The notes beneath the pieces are model-generated. The model was given only the letters and a program-made list of their open reading frames with translations, was not told the DNA's origin and searched no databases. DNA of 17,762 bases from an uncultured Candidatus Melainabacteria bacterium (GTDB lineage Bacteria; Cyanobacteriota; Vampirovibrionia; LMEP-6097): NCBI GenBank assembly GCA_937927525.1, contig CALBDR010000350.1, forward strand, positions 1 through 17,762, written 5' to 3'. The translations under genes were made by a program, and so were the position numbers. The first letter of the stretch is position 1, and each line of letters opens with the position of its first letter. Shown piece after piece: positions 1 through 7,525 of the stretch.

Positions 1-266
1 GAATAAACACCAAGCCCAATTTGCATACGTTTATGAGAGCCCATAGCGTTAATAAGTACAGGCAAATCATAACCTTTAACATTTTCAAAAAGAATTGCTT
101 TATTTAAAGATTTTTCACCTGGTGCTTTGCCCTGTTCTTTAGATATTCTATCTGCAATTTCAGTAATCTCAAATTCAGCAGAAACTTCCTCTGTAACTCT
201 AATTAATTCATTGTTTGTTTCGAGATCAGCAATGTATTCTCTAAGGTCATTATAAGGAAAAAACAT
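1..266 (-). CDS. ubiD: UbiD-family decarboxylase, N-terminal part (runs off the left edge)
   Basis: The minus strand is open from an ATG at 266 to the window edge, about 88 residues. The protein begins MFFPYNDLREYIADLE, then has an EITEIADRIS stretch, then AILFENVKGYDLPVLINAMGSHKRMQIGLG. That order (DLREFI-like start, ExxEIADR, LFENVKG, then N-x-x-G-S-x-x-RM) is the N-terminus of the UbiD family of prenylated-FMN-dependent decarboxylases, such as 4-hydroxy-3-polyprenylbenzoate decarboxylase of quinone synthesis. The catalytic centre lies outside the window, so the exact substrate cannot be told. No Shine-Dalgarno precedes the ATG, but a TATAAT box ends 8 nt before it. The gene is divergent from the BI-1 family gene. 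Family call firm; assignment to quinone synthesis is an inference. Confidence 0.85.
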   Translation of the reverse strand, partial: MFFPYNDLREYIADLETNNELIRVTEEVSAEFEITEIADRISKEQGKAPGEKSLNKAILFENVKGYDLPVLINAMGSHKRMQIGLGVY

Positions 267-274
267 ACAATGAT

Positions 275-280
275 ATTATA
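275..280 (-). promoter_or_regulatory. -10 box of the UbiD-family gene
   Basis: A perfect TATAAT on the minus strand is followed by 8 nt and the ATG at 266. There is no recognisable -35 hexamer and no Shine-Dalgarno in the gap, so transcription would begin at or next to the start codon. Confidence 0.5.
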
Positions 281-421
281 CGAGCATTTATCTTTTTATT
301 ATATTGGCGAGTATGATTTACGGATTTTAGATTTTTTTCTTGATTAATGAAGGGCTAGGTAGAGAAGAGCATTTTATATAGCTATAAGCTAAGACTGAGA
401 AATTAATAACTAAAGTTTTGC

Positions 422-446
422 AATTTATTAATACGGGTAATAAATT
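422..446. repeat. Perfect 9-bp inverted repeat upstream of the BI-1 family gene
   Basis: AATTTATTA (422-430) and TAATAAATT (438-446) are exact reverse complements around a 7-nt spacer, ATACGGG. The right arm abuts where the -35 of the BI-1 promoter would lie; the centre is about 49 nt before the ATG. It could be a regulator binding site. The rest of the 216-nt divergent gap (267-482) shows only promoter-like boxes, a TATAGCTATA palindrome at 377-386, and no gene. Confidence 0.4.
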
Positions 447-466
447 AATTATAAACATGAGTGTTT

Positions 467-475
467 TGCTAAAAT
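467..475 (+). promoter_or_regulatory. Extended -10 promoter of the BI-1 family gene
   Basis: TGCTAAAAT (extended -10, TGn plus TAAAAT at 470-475) is followed by 7 nt and the ATG at 483. No Shine-Dalgarno is present. The argC promoter shares the same TTTGCTAAAATT string. No TTGACA-like -35 is seen, which suits an extended -10 promoter. Confidence 0.5.
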
Positions 476-482
476 TATATAC

Positions 483-1193
483 ATGAGTGACTTTTCCTTT
501 GATTTAAGTAACCCTGAAGATAGATTTGATTCAGGTTCTCAATCCCAAGAACAAGGCTTTGTATCTAAAGTTTTTTCTTGGATGTTTATGGGTTTGCTAG
601 CTACTGGTGTCGTGGCATTTCTAGTAGTGTCTAACCCTATTATCATAAAAACGCTTTTTTCTAGTCCGATTATGATGATTTTTCTTGCGATTGGAACACT
701 TGCTTTAGTCTGGAATTTAAGTGCTAATATGCATAAAATGACCCCTGCGGCAGCTTCAGCTAACTTCTTTATATACGCAGGTCTAAACGGAGTGATGCTG
801 AGCTCGATTTTCTTGATTTATACTGCTCAGTCGATTTTTTCAACTTTTTGTATTGCTGCTGTGACTTTTGGGATTACTGCTTTATATGGAGCTACTACTA
901 AAAAAGACTTAACTAAACTTGGAAGTTTGTTATTCATGGCTTTAATCGGTTTGATTATTGCTTCTGTGGTTAATATGTTCTTCCATAGTACTGGACTTGC
1001 TAGTCTAATTAATTATGCAGGGGTTTTGATTTTTGTAGGTTTAACTGCTTATGATATGCAAGCTATTAAAAAGATAGGTCAGTCCTATGGCTATAATCCA
1101 AACTTTGCAGTTCTAGGTGCTCTTAAACTATATTTAGATTTTATTAATTTATTTATTTATCTTTTAAGAATTTTTGGTGATAGAAGAAGGTAA
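483..1193 (+). CDS. Bax inhibitor-1 / YccA (TMBIM) family membrane protein
   Basis: A 236-residue protein with a polar head (1-28) and about seven hydrophobic segments near residues 30-50, 61-80, 93-113, 118-137, 147-167, 171-190 and 211-230. The end (LTAYDMQAIKKIG, then GALKLYLDFINLFIYLLRIFGDRR) is the diagnostic C-terminal signature of bacterial BI-1/YccA proteins, with the AYD aspartate and the LYLDFINLF segment. Members are inner-membrane proteins; some leak calcium, and E. coli YccA modulates FtsH. The physiological role here is unknown. Length is normal. The ATG was chosen because it directly follows an extended -10 box; there is no Shine-Dalgarno. The gene stands alone between ubiD and the nusA promoter. 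Confidence 0.9.
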   Translation: MSDFSFDLSNPEDRFDSGSQSQEQGFVSKVFSWMFMGLLATGVVAFLVVSNPIIIKTLFSSPIMMIFLAIGTLALVWNLSANMHKMTPAAASANFFIYAGLNGVMLSSIFLIYTAQSIFSTFCIAAVTFGITALYGATTKKDLTKLGSLLFMALIGLIIASVVNMFFHSTGLASLINYAGVLIFVGLTAYDMQAIKKIGQSYGYNPNFAVLGALKLYLDFINLFIYLLRIFGDRRR

Positions 1194-1199
1194 GTATTA

Positions 1200-1244
1200 A
1201 GATATAATCTTGAGATTTATAAGTCTTTAAGACTTGTTATATCT
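1200..1244. repeat. Nested inverted repeats between the BI-1 gene and nusA
   Basis: AAGTCTT-T-AAGACTT (1221-1235) is a near-perfect palindrome. Outside it AGATATAA (1200-1207) and TTATATCT (1237-1244) are also exact reverse complements. The palindrome overlaps the proposed nusA -35. It may be an operator, or a weak AT-rich hairpin ending the BI-1 transcript; there is no U-tract. Confidence 0.3.
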
Positions 1245-1263
1245 TTGTGAATTTGGATATAAT
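1234..1263 (+). promoter_or_regulatory. Promoter of the nusA-infB block
   Basis: TTGTTA (1234-1239), an 18-nt spacer and TATAAT (1258-1263) form a plausible sigma-70-type promoter. Transcription would start near 1270, giving an untranslated leader of about 60 nt before nusA. It is the only promoter in the window with both boxes recognisable. Confidence 0.5.
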
Positions 1264-1329
1264 ATTTTAGGTAGGATAGTTTTCTTGGTGAGGCCTAGTG
1301 TCTCACTTTTTTTTAGGAAAAATTACGAA

Positions 1330-2475
1330 ATGTACAATATCGGAAAAAATTTAGTAGAAGCGGCTGAGCAGTTAGAGATCGAAAAGAATATCCCTAAGCA
1401 TACATTCATTAAGGCTATTTGTGATGCTGTAGGAGGAGCTTATAAAAAGAAATCAGGTTTAACTAATCAAGACACGGTTCAAGTTATTTATGATGAAGAG
1501 ACAGGTGAAATTGGAATTTTCGCTCCTAAGACTGTTGTTGCTGATATGAATGACCCAGCTAGGGAAATTTCACTTGCTGAAGCTCAGGAGTACATTCCAG
1601 ATGTTGTCGAAGGTGAAGTTTTAGAATTAGATGTTACACCAGATGATTTTGCTGAATTCGGTAGAATTGCTGCTACTACGGCAAAGCAGATCATGACTCA
1701 GAGAATTAGAGAAGCTGAAAAATCTAACCTTAGAGATGAATTTAAACAGCGCCAAGGTAACACTATGGCAGGAATTATTAAGAGAATTGAGTATACTATT
1801 GCAGGGCAGCCTAATGTAGTAGTAGATTTAGGTTCTTTTACTGCTCATATTCCACTTAAGTTCCAGTTACCTAAAGAAACTTATAAAGTAGGTTCTAGAA
1901 TTAGAGTTTTAATTCTAGAGTATCGAGAAGATAGGAAGGTTCCTATTATTATCGCTTCTCACACTCATGAGAATTTAGTTAAAGAGTTATTTGAGATTGA
2001 AGTTCCAGAGATTGAGGACAGAACAGTTGAGATCAAAGCCATAGCTAGGGAAGCTGGTCAGAGAACTAAGATTGCTGTTGCATCAGTTAATGATGATGTT
2101 GATCCCGTTGGAGCCTGTATTGGTTCTAGAGGATCAAGAATCCAGAATATTTTATCAGAGCTTAAGAACGAGAAGATTGATATCGTAAGATTCTCAGAAG
2201 ATCCTGTTAACTTTATCTCTAGTGCATTAAGTCCAGCACAGGTATTAACTGTAGCTTTATTTGATGATGGAAAAGAAAAAAGAGCAGAAGTAACTGTTTC
2301 ACCTGATCAGTTAAGTCTCGCTATTGGTAGAGGTGGTCAAAACGTACGTATGGCAGCCAGATTAACTGGTTGGAAAATAGATATCAAAGCTACTGAATTC
2401 ACAGCACCTAGTGAAGATGAAGATTCTAATTCAGATACAGAATTTGAAAACGAGGAGGTTGAAGAACACGTATAG
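1330..2475 (+). CDS. nusA: Transcription termination/antitermination factor NusA
   Basis: NusA binds RNA polymerase and nascent RNA and controls pausing, termination and antitermination. From the ATG at 1330 the protein has 381 residues: N-terminal polymerase-binding domain (about 1-125), S1 domain (GIIKRIEYTIAGQPNVVVDLG onward), KH1 (near 233; AGQRTKIAV, DPVGACIGSRGSRIQNILSEL, EKIDIV) and KH2 (near 310-350; SPDQLSLAIGRGGQNVRMAARL with the GRGG loop), then an acidic tail. The frame stays open upstream to a TTG at 1234, but those 32 codons are hydrophobic and unlike NusA, and they start inside the -35 box. MYNIGKNLVEAAEQLEIEKNI matches the family N-terminus. A weak AGGA at 1315-1318 precedes the start. 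The usual upstream neighbour rimP is missing here. Confidence 0.95.
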   Translation: MYNIGKNLVEAAEQLEIEKNIPKHTFIKAICDAVGGAYKKKSGLTNQDTVQVIYDEETGEIGIFAPKTVVADMNDPAREISLAEAQEYIPDVVEGEVLELDVTPDDFAEFGRIAATTAKQIMTQRIREAEKSNLRDEFKQRQGNTMAGIIKRIEYTIAGQPNVVVDLGSFTAHIPLKFQLPKETYKVGSRIRVLILEYREDRKVPIIIASHTHENLVKELFEIEVPEIEDRTVEIKAIAREAGQRTKIAVASVNDDVDPVGACIGSRGSRIQNILSELKNEKIDIVRFSEDPVNFISSALSPAQVLTVALFDDGKEKRAEVTVSPDQLSLAIGRGGQNVRMAARLTGWKIDIKATEFTAPSEDEDSNSDTEFENEEVEEHV

Positions 2476-2478
2476 TTG

Positions 2479-2700
2479 ATGAAGAAAACCGTATTACGAC
2501 TATGTATCGCTTGTAGAGAGTTAAAAGACCGAGAAGAGATGTATAGGATGATGACTGAAAAGAAGTCAAATGCAGTAATATTAAATCCTAATAAATATCA
2601 GTTTGGAAGATCAGCGTACCTCTGCAAATCTGAGCAATGTATAAAGAAAATTAAAAAAAATAAGAGATTCAAAGGGATTTATGAAATGATAGTAAGTTAG
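2479..2700 (+). CDS. ylxR: YlxR family RNA-binding protein (DUF448)
   Basis: A small basic protein of 73 residues. LRLCIACRELKDREEMYRMM at the start and KYQFGRSAYLCKSEQCIKKIKKNKRFKG near the end match the YlxR fold, with the C-x-x-C pair, the GR-x-AYLC motif and a basic C-terminal helix. YlxR genes almost always sit between nusA and infB, as here; the family is nucleic-acid binding, and members have been linked to RNase P and nucleoid functions. The start may be the ATG at 2479 or the TTG just before it at 2476; both lie directly behind the nusA stop, so translation is probably coupled. There is no close Shine-Dalgarno; the GAGGAGG at 2452-2458 is 20 nt away. Confidence 0.88.
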   Translation: MKKTVLRLCIACRELKDREEMYRMMTEKKSNAVILNPNKYQFGRSAYLCKSEQCIKKIKKNKRFKGIYEMIVS

Positions 2701-2710
2701 AAGGAGATTA

Positions 2711-5338
2711 ATGGTAGCGAAAGACAAAATAAGAATTTATGATTTAGCAAGGGAAACAGTACCTGATCACATTGTTGACACGAAAATTCAAAAGAAAGTC
2801 CAGACTGAAATTACTAAGAGGATTTTAGAAAACGCTCCTAAATTCGGCTCCTATCCTAAGACAGCATCTAGTAGTAATGAAAATACTGTTGCTGAGAGTG
2901 TTATTAAAGCTATAGATATTGAATCCATAGTTGGTGAATGTTCTAGTGATTCTGGACATGTTACTTCCGCTAAGGCTTCTGCTGTAAGAGTTGCTAGCTC
3001 TAGTTTAGATGATGCTGCTCCGAAAAGAAAGTTGAAAATTGTAAGAAGAATTTCTGCACCAGTTGAGGCTTCTGAGTCTGAAGATTTTGAGGAAGAAAAT
3101 TCCGAGACTTCGCTTGGATTCATGAAAAGTTCTGAGGAATTATCTTCTAAAGCAAATACTGCTACTTCTGCTGAGGAGAAAGACGATGACACTGAAGAGA
3201 CTTTAGCTGAAGACGAGGAAGATTTAGATGGAAATGCTGAAGAAATGGAGGAAGAACTTCCAGGGGAGCAAAATGCTCTTTTAAATGATTTCGTTAATTC
3301 TTTAAAACCACAAAACGTTGCTAAGCCTAAAAAAGATATTCTTAATAAACCAGGTAAGTCTGTTGGTGATATTAACGTTAAGTCACTATCATTAAACCCT
3401 GCTCATAATAAGCCTCAACAACCATATCGTGTCGCTGCTCCTACATTAAGAGTCCAAGGTAAAAAAGGTTTAGGTCGAACGAAAAAACCGGCTGCTCCTG
3501 CTGAAGCTAAGCTTAGGAAAGCTAAGTCGAAGAAAGTTGAGCAGGTAGATGATTCACCTAAAATCTTTAATGTTTCTAGTGCGATGACGGTTAGAGAGTT
3601 ATCTCATAAGATCAATATACCTGAAACACAGATTATTACCTACTTCTTTATGAAGAAGATCATTAAAACAGTTAACGATATTTTAGAGAAAGACTTAATC
3701 GTAGAGTATCTTGAATCTTTAGACTATCTAGTTAGTACAGATGATGAGGATTCTTTAAATAATGAAGAATTAATTGATACTCTTAAAGAAGATGAAACAG
3801 AAGGTAATTTAATTACTAGACCTCCAGTAGTTACCATCATGGGACACGTTGATCACGGTAAAACTACTTTAGTTGATTGTCTCAGAAACTATAGAAAGAA
3901 AATTGTTGATGCTGAATTTGGTGGTATAACTCAGCATATTAGTGCTTACCAAGTCAAAACTCTTGACTATGATGAAAATGAGCGTGTGATTACTATCATC
4001 GATACCCCTGGTCATGAAGCCTTTACTTCAATGAGAAGAAGAGGTGCGAATATTACTGATATCGTAATTTTGATTGTTGCTGCTGATGATGGTGTTAATC
4101 AACAAACAGTCGAATGCATACAACACATTAAAGAAAGTAAGGTTCCTTTCTTGGTAGCTGTAAATAAAGTTGATAAAGAAGGAGCTAATGTTGATAAAGT
4201 TTATGGTCAATTAGCAGAATACGATATTTTAGTCGATAAGTATGGTGGAGCTATCGTTTCTTCTGAAATTAGTGCTTTAAAACAGCTTAATATTGATGAT
4301 TTATTAGAGAAGATTATATTAGTAGCTGATGCTGAGCTTTCAGATGAGATCAGATCTAATCCGAATAGACCTGCTGTTGGTAGTGTCATCGAAGCCGAGA
4401 TGTCTCGTCACCAGGGGACTTTGGCTACTATATTAGTTCAGAATGGAACTTTAAAGATAGGAGATATTATCGCAGCTGGGGCTGAGAGTGGTCGTGTAAA
4501 AGCGATGTTTAATGAAAATAATGAGAAGCTCGAAGCAGCTGGTCCATCTACTCCTGTTAAGCTTTTAGGTCTTTCTGGTGTGCCTAAAGCAGGTGATCCG
4601 ATAAAAGTTTACGCTACTATTCAGGAAGCTAAGAAATTTGCTGATGAAGAAAAAGCAAAAGAATTAGAAGATAAGAGATTTAAAGGTATTTCTGCTTTTG
4701 CATCTGAGATTAAAGAAGGTCAAGCTCAAGAGCTTAGAGTAATTATTAAAGCTGATGTTCAAGGCTCTGCTGAAGCTATTGCAGCTGAGCTTAATAAACT
4801 CTCTACCGATGAAGTCTTAGTTAAGCCGATTGTTTTTGAATCAGGTTCGATTACAGCAAATGACGTTCAATTAGCAGCAAATACAGAAGCTAAAGTTATT
4901 GGCTTCCATGTAGGTACTGATTCTCAGACAGCCAAGCTCGCTGAAAAATTAGGTGTGAATATTAAATCATATGAGATTATTTACAAGTTAATTGAAGATA
5001 TTGGGAACTCTGTTCTTGGTCTTCATGCTCCTGATATAGAAGAGGTTGAATTAGGTAAAGCCGAAGTCCGTAAGATATTCTTAATAGACAAGAGAAAGAT
5101 TGCTGGTTCATTTGTTATTGATGGTGAAGTTAAGAGAAATGAAAAAGCTAAGGTTCTTAGAGATGGTGCTCAAATCTATGAAGGTAAGCTTGATTACTTG
5201 AAGAGATTTAAAGACGATGTTAAGTCAGTGAAAGAAGGTTTTGAGTGTGGTATTAGCTTTGAGAGATATAATGATCTTGAAGAGGGTGATATTATACTTT
5301 GTTATACGATTAGAGAAGTTGCTAGGACTGAGCTCTAA
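2711..5338 (+). CDS. infB: Translation initiation factor IF-2
   Basis: IF-2 is the GTPase that brings initiator tRNA to the 30S subunit and joins the subunits. The protein has 875 residues. Residues 1-285 are a low-complexity linker, first acidic (runs of E and D around 120-190), then basic. The IF2_N module follows at about 286-345 (VSSAMTVRELSHKINIPETQIITYFF). The G domain shows G1 GHVDHGKT (378-385), GGITQHISAY, G3 DTPGHEAF (431-438) and G4 NKVDKE (485-490). After it come the beta-barrel and C-terminal domains, including ELRVIIKADVQGSAEAI and a GFECGISFERYNDLEEGDII end. AAGGAG at 2701-2706 lies 4 nt before the ATG and directly behind the ylxR stop. All key residues are present. Confidence 0.97.
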   Translation: MVAKDKIRIYDLARETVPDHIVDTKIQKKVQTEITKRILENAPKFGSYPKTASSSNENTVAESVIKAIDIESIVGECSSDSGHVTSAKASAVRVASSSLDDAAPKRKLKIVRRISAPVEASESEDFEEENSETSLGFMKSSEELSSKANTATSAEEKDDDTEETLAEDEEDLDGNAEEMEEELPGEQNALLNDFVNSLKPQNVAKPKKDILNKPGKSVGDINVKSLSLNPAHNKPQQPYRVAAPTLRVQGKKGLGRTKKPAAPAEAKLRKAKSKKVEQVDDSPKIFNVSSAMTVRELSHKINIPETQIITYFFMKKIIKTVNDILEKDLIVEYLESLDYLVSTDDEDSLNNEELIDTLKEDETEGNLITRPPVVTIMGHVDHGKTTLVDCLRNYRKKIVDAEFGGITQHISAYQVKTLDYDENERVITIIDTPGHEAFTSMRRRGANITDIVILIVAADDGVNQQTVECIQHIKESKVPFLVAVNKVDKEGANVDKVYGQLAEYDILVDKYGGAIVSSEISALKQLNIDDLLEKIILVADAELSDEIRSNPNRPAVGSVIEAEMSRHQGTLATILVQNGTLKIGDIIAAGAESGRVKAMFNENNEKLEAAGPSTPVKLLGLSGVPKAGDPIKVYATIQEAKKFADEEKAKELEDKRFKGISAFASEIKEGQAQELRVIIKADVQGSAEAIAAELNKLSTDEVLVKPIVFESGSITANDVQLAANTEAKVIGFHVGTDSQTAKLAEKLGVNIKSYEIIYKLIEDIGNSVLGLHAPDIEEVELGKAEVRKIFLIDKRKIAGSFVIDGEVKRNEKAKVLRDGAQIYEGKLDYLKRFKDDVKSVKEGFECGISFERYNDLEEGDIILCYTIREVARTEL

Positions 5339-5343
5339 TTTTT

Positions 5344-5348
5344 AGGAG
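5344..5348 (+). promoter_or_regulatory. Shine-Dalgarno site that decides the rbfA start
   Basis: AGGAG lies 9 nt before the ATT at 5358. It is 72 nt before the first in-frame ATG (5421), too far to serve it. An in-frame TAG at 5343-5345 bars any earlier start. Confidence 0.7.
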
Positions 5349-5357
5349 ATTATAGTT

Positions 5358-5747
5358 ATTAAAAAAGGGTACGAAAGACGTAAACGTGTAGCTAGAGCAA
5401 TTCAAAGAGAAATTGCTACTATGCTTTGGAATAATAGTATTAAAGATGATCGTATCTCTGGCTTAGTTTCTATCGTAGATGTAGAGATGAACTCTAGCCT
5501 TTCTTCAGCTCAAGTTTTCTTTTCTATCATGGACCCAGATTCCACAGATGATTTTGGGGTTCAGGCTGCTGTCAAAGCAGCTTTAGATGAGCATGCTGGA
5601 GCTATTAGTGGTAATGTTGCTCGCCAGATAAATTTAAAATATGCTCCGAGATTACACTTTAACTTTACTGAATCACTTAAAGACTCAGTGGAATTGATTA
5701 ATCTTATTGATAAAGCTGTTGAGTCAGATGAAGCAAATCACGGGTAA
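5358..5747 (+). CDS. rbfA: Ribosome-binding factor A, probably starting at ATT
   Basis: RbfA assists late maturation of the 30S subunit and processing of 16S rRNA. In-frame sequence before the ATG at 5421 encodes KKGYERRKRVARAIQREIAT, the conserved first helix of RbfA (R-x-x-RVA-x-x-IQ-x-EIA). Starting at 5421 would remove it. No ATG, GTG or TTG exists between the in-frame TAG (5343) and 5421. The only reasonable start is ATT at 5358, 9 nt behind AGGAG, which gives 129 residues, normal for the family. The rest fits: DDRISGLVSIVDVEMNSSLSSAQVFFSIM and a RHIKLKY-like motif (RQINLKYAPRLHF). The gene follows infB by 19 nt. An ATA at 5352 or a base error remain possible, but the family call is firm. 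Confidence 0.88.
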   Translation: MKKGYERRKRVARAIQREIATMLWNNSIKDDRISGLVSIVDVEMNSSLSSAQVFFSIMDPDSTDDFGVQAAVKAALDEHAGAISGNVARQINLKYAPRLHFNFTESLKDSVELINLIDKAVESDEANHG

Positions 5748-5756
5748 ATAAAAAAC

Positions 5757-6626
5757 ATGGACCTTTTTGGTTTTCTAAATATAAATAAGCCTGAGGGGAT
5801 AACATCACACGATGTAATTTCTAGGCTGAGAAAAAAGTTAGGGATTAAAAAAATAGGTCATAGTGGTACTTTAGACCCTTTTGCTTCTGGGGTCTTACCA
5901 GTGGCAGTTGCTAGTGCAACTAGACTTTTGAGATTTTTACCAGAGACTAAAGCTTATGAGGCTCTTGTAGATTTAAGATTTACCACTGATACTGATGATC
6001 TAACTGGTGAAAAGCTTGAGGAAATAAATGATTCTAGTTTAAGTATTGATTCACTTAAAGCTCAGTTAGAAAATATGAAAGGATCTTTTAAGCAGATTCC
6101 GCCTTTATATAGTGCCATAAAAGTTAATGGTAAAAAGCTTTATGAGCGTATGCGAAAGGGTGAAAAACTTGATCTTGGTGATATAAAGGAAAGAGAGGTT
6201 TATGTTAGGGAGATTGAAATTTTAGATTATAAATTCCCTTATCTTCATTTGAATATATATTGTAAAGCAGGATTGTATATTCGTTCTATAGCTAGAGATC
6301 TAGGTGGTCACCTGAAGAAGCTTTTAAGAATTGAATCTAATTCTTTATTACTTAAAGATTCCGTAGACTTGGATGACCTAAGCTTAGAAAATGTAAATGA
6401 ATATTTTATTAATCCTAACTGTATTATTACTGTCCCTAGAATGCAGCTGACAGCAAAGCAGGGTCTTGAATTACAACAAGGAAAATTTTTATCTCTGGAT
6501 AATTCTTTTAATTTTCAAGAGGAGCTTATACAATGTATAGGAGAGTCAGGTGAATTTATTGGGATAGCGTCTGCCCTAAAAAAACAATCGGGAGAGTTTT
6601 TAATAAAGCCTAAGGTAATAGTATGA
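5757..6626 (+). CDS. truB: tRNA pseudouridine(55) synthase TruB
   Basis: TruB converts U55 in the T-loop of tRNA to pseudouridine. The protein has 289 residues. It opens with FLNINKPEGITSHDVISRL (family KP-x-G-x-TS motif), followed by GHSGTLDPFASGVLPVAV, which carries the catalytic aspartate D40. PPLYSAIKVNGKKLYERMR and AGLYIRSIARDLGGHL are the further conserved blocks, and a PUA-like C-terminal part follows (after about 225). It starts 9 nt behind the rbfA stop with no obvious Shine-Dalgarno, so coupling to rbfA is likely. Its stop overlaps the next start in an ATGA. Confidence 0.95.
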   Translation: MDLFGFLNINKPEGITSHDVISRLRKKLGIKKIGHSGTLDPFASGVLPVAVASATRLLRFLPETKAYEALVDLRFTTDTDDLTGEKLEEINDSSLSIDSLKAQLENMKGSFKQIPPLYSAIKVNGKKLYERMRKGEKLDLGDIKEREVYVREIEILDYKFPYLHLNIYCKAGLYIRSIARDLGGHLKKLLRIESNSLLLKDSVDLDDLSLENVNEYFINPNCIITVPRMQLTAKQGLELQQGKFLSLDNSFNFQEELIQCIGESGEFIGIASALKKQSGEFLIKPKVIV

Positions 6627-7525
6627 GTGAAGCTTTAGCTAAGATAGGAGCATTTATAAAACAAGAAAGAACAGATCAAGGCTTAAGTGTAAAAGATCTG
6701 GCTGATAAATCTAGGGTTAGTTACAGTAATATCATTAATATAGAAGAAGGAATTAGAGACGAGCTTCCTGAGGACGCTTGTTTAAATGGTTTTATTAAAA
6801 TACTATTAAAGACATTAAAAATTGAAGATCAGGATTTAGTTTTAGCTGATTATCAAGAATCTCTTTCTAGCCAAGCTTTTGTGAATTTAAATAATGCTGG
6901 TCATGAGGTTAATACTGAAAAAAGTAAAGTTCAAAGAGGACAGACTATCAAGCGTATTACTAAATTATTTATTTTATTCTCTTTGGTTGTTCTGGTTTTT
7001 GGTTTTATATTAAAGAATTGTTCTAAAAAAATTAGTGATATTGAATCTACTAAAATAGTGCAACCTGAGTCACTGATTGATATAGCAAGTAAATTACCTA
7101 AAAGTACTGATGAGCTTAAAATGAGTGAAAACGATTTACTTAAGGAGAAGCTAAAAGCTCAAGAGAAGGCTAAAAAGCAAGAATTAGCTAAGCAAGAGCA
7201 ATTTGAAAATAAAAACTCTAAATCCGTAAGTTTGAAGTTTGAAATTATTGATAATGCTTGGTTTCAATTAATCTCTGTTGATACAGGTAAAGTTTTATAT
7301 GAAGGTGATGTTTTCCCTAATTTTGGAAAGCATCAGTTTGAGTTTAGCGATAAATATGGCTTTGTTCTAGCATCTGGTAATGCCGCTGCTTTCAAAATTA
7401 AAGATTCTTCTAGAGAATATGTTCTTGGTGAAAAAAACCAGCTAATAAAATGGTTCTATCCAACTTCAGCTAAAGATGTTTACTACCAAAGAAGAGAGAG
7501 TGAAACGATGAAGGAGTCTAATTGA
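6623..7525 (+). CDS. RodZ-like helix-turn-helix membrane protein
   Basis: A 300-residue protein with the three-part plan of RodZ. Residues 1-75 form a helix-turn-helix domain (LAKIGAFIKQERTDQGLSVKDLADKSRVSYSNIINIEEG). A single membrane segment lies at about 113-131 (KLFILFSLVVLVFGFILKN). A charged linker (140-200) leads to a C-terminal beta domain at about 202-282, resembling DUF4115 (DNAWFQLISVDTGKVLYEGDVFPN, then FVLASGNAAAFKIKD). In RodZ the cytoplasmic HTH binds MreB and the outer part helps cell-shape control. mreB is not in the window, so function is inferred from architecture. AAGG at 6612-6615 precedes the start, and the ATGA overlap with truB implies translational coupling. Confidence 0.75.
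   Translation: MSEALAKIGAFIKQERTDQGLSVKDLADKSRVSYSNIINIEEGIRDELPEDACLNGFIKILLKTLKIEDQDLVLADYQESLSSQAFVNLNNAGHEVNTEKSKVQRGQTIKRITKLFILFSLVVLVFGFILKNCSKKISDIESTKIVQPESLIDIASKLPKSTDELKMSENDLLKEKLKAQEKAKKQELAKQEQFENKNSKSVSLKFEIIDNAWFQLISVDTGKVLYEGDVFPNFGKHQFEFSDKYGFVLASGNAAAFKIKDSSREYVLGEKNQLIKWFYPTSAKDVYYQRRESETMKESN
7511..7516 (+). promoter_or_regulatory. Shine-Dalgarno site supporting a TTG start at 7522
   Basis: AAGGAG lies 5 nt before TTG 7522. This makes the unusual start codon credible; the TTG overlaps the TGA stop of the RodZ-like gene. Confidence 0.7.

Noticed and set aside
457..486. Nine-codon upstream ORF (MSVLLKLYT) overlapping the BI-1 start in ATGA
   Set aside because: It would begin upstream of the proposed transcription start, has no Shine-Dalgarno, and such short frames are common by chance.
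1234..1329. NusA start at TTG 1234, adding 32 residues
   Set aside because: The extension is hydrophobic and unlike NusA, begins inside the -35 hexamer, and the ATG at 1330 fits the family start.
2851..3192. 113-residue minus-strand frame inside infB
   Set aside because: Serine-rich mirror of the acidic IF-2 linker with no start signal.
5421..5747. RbfA starting at ATG 5421 (108 residues)
   Set aside because: It would lose the conserved first helix, and its only Shine-Dalgarno is 72 nt away.
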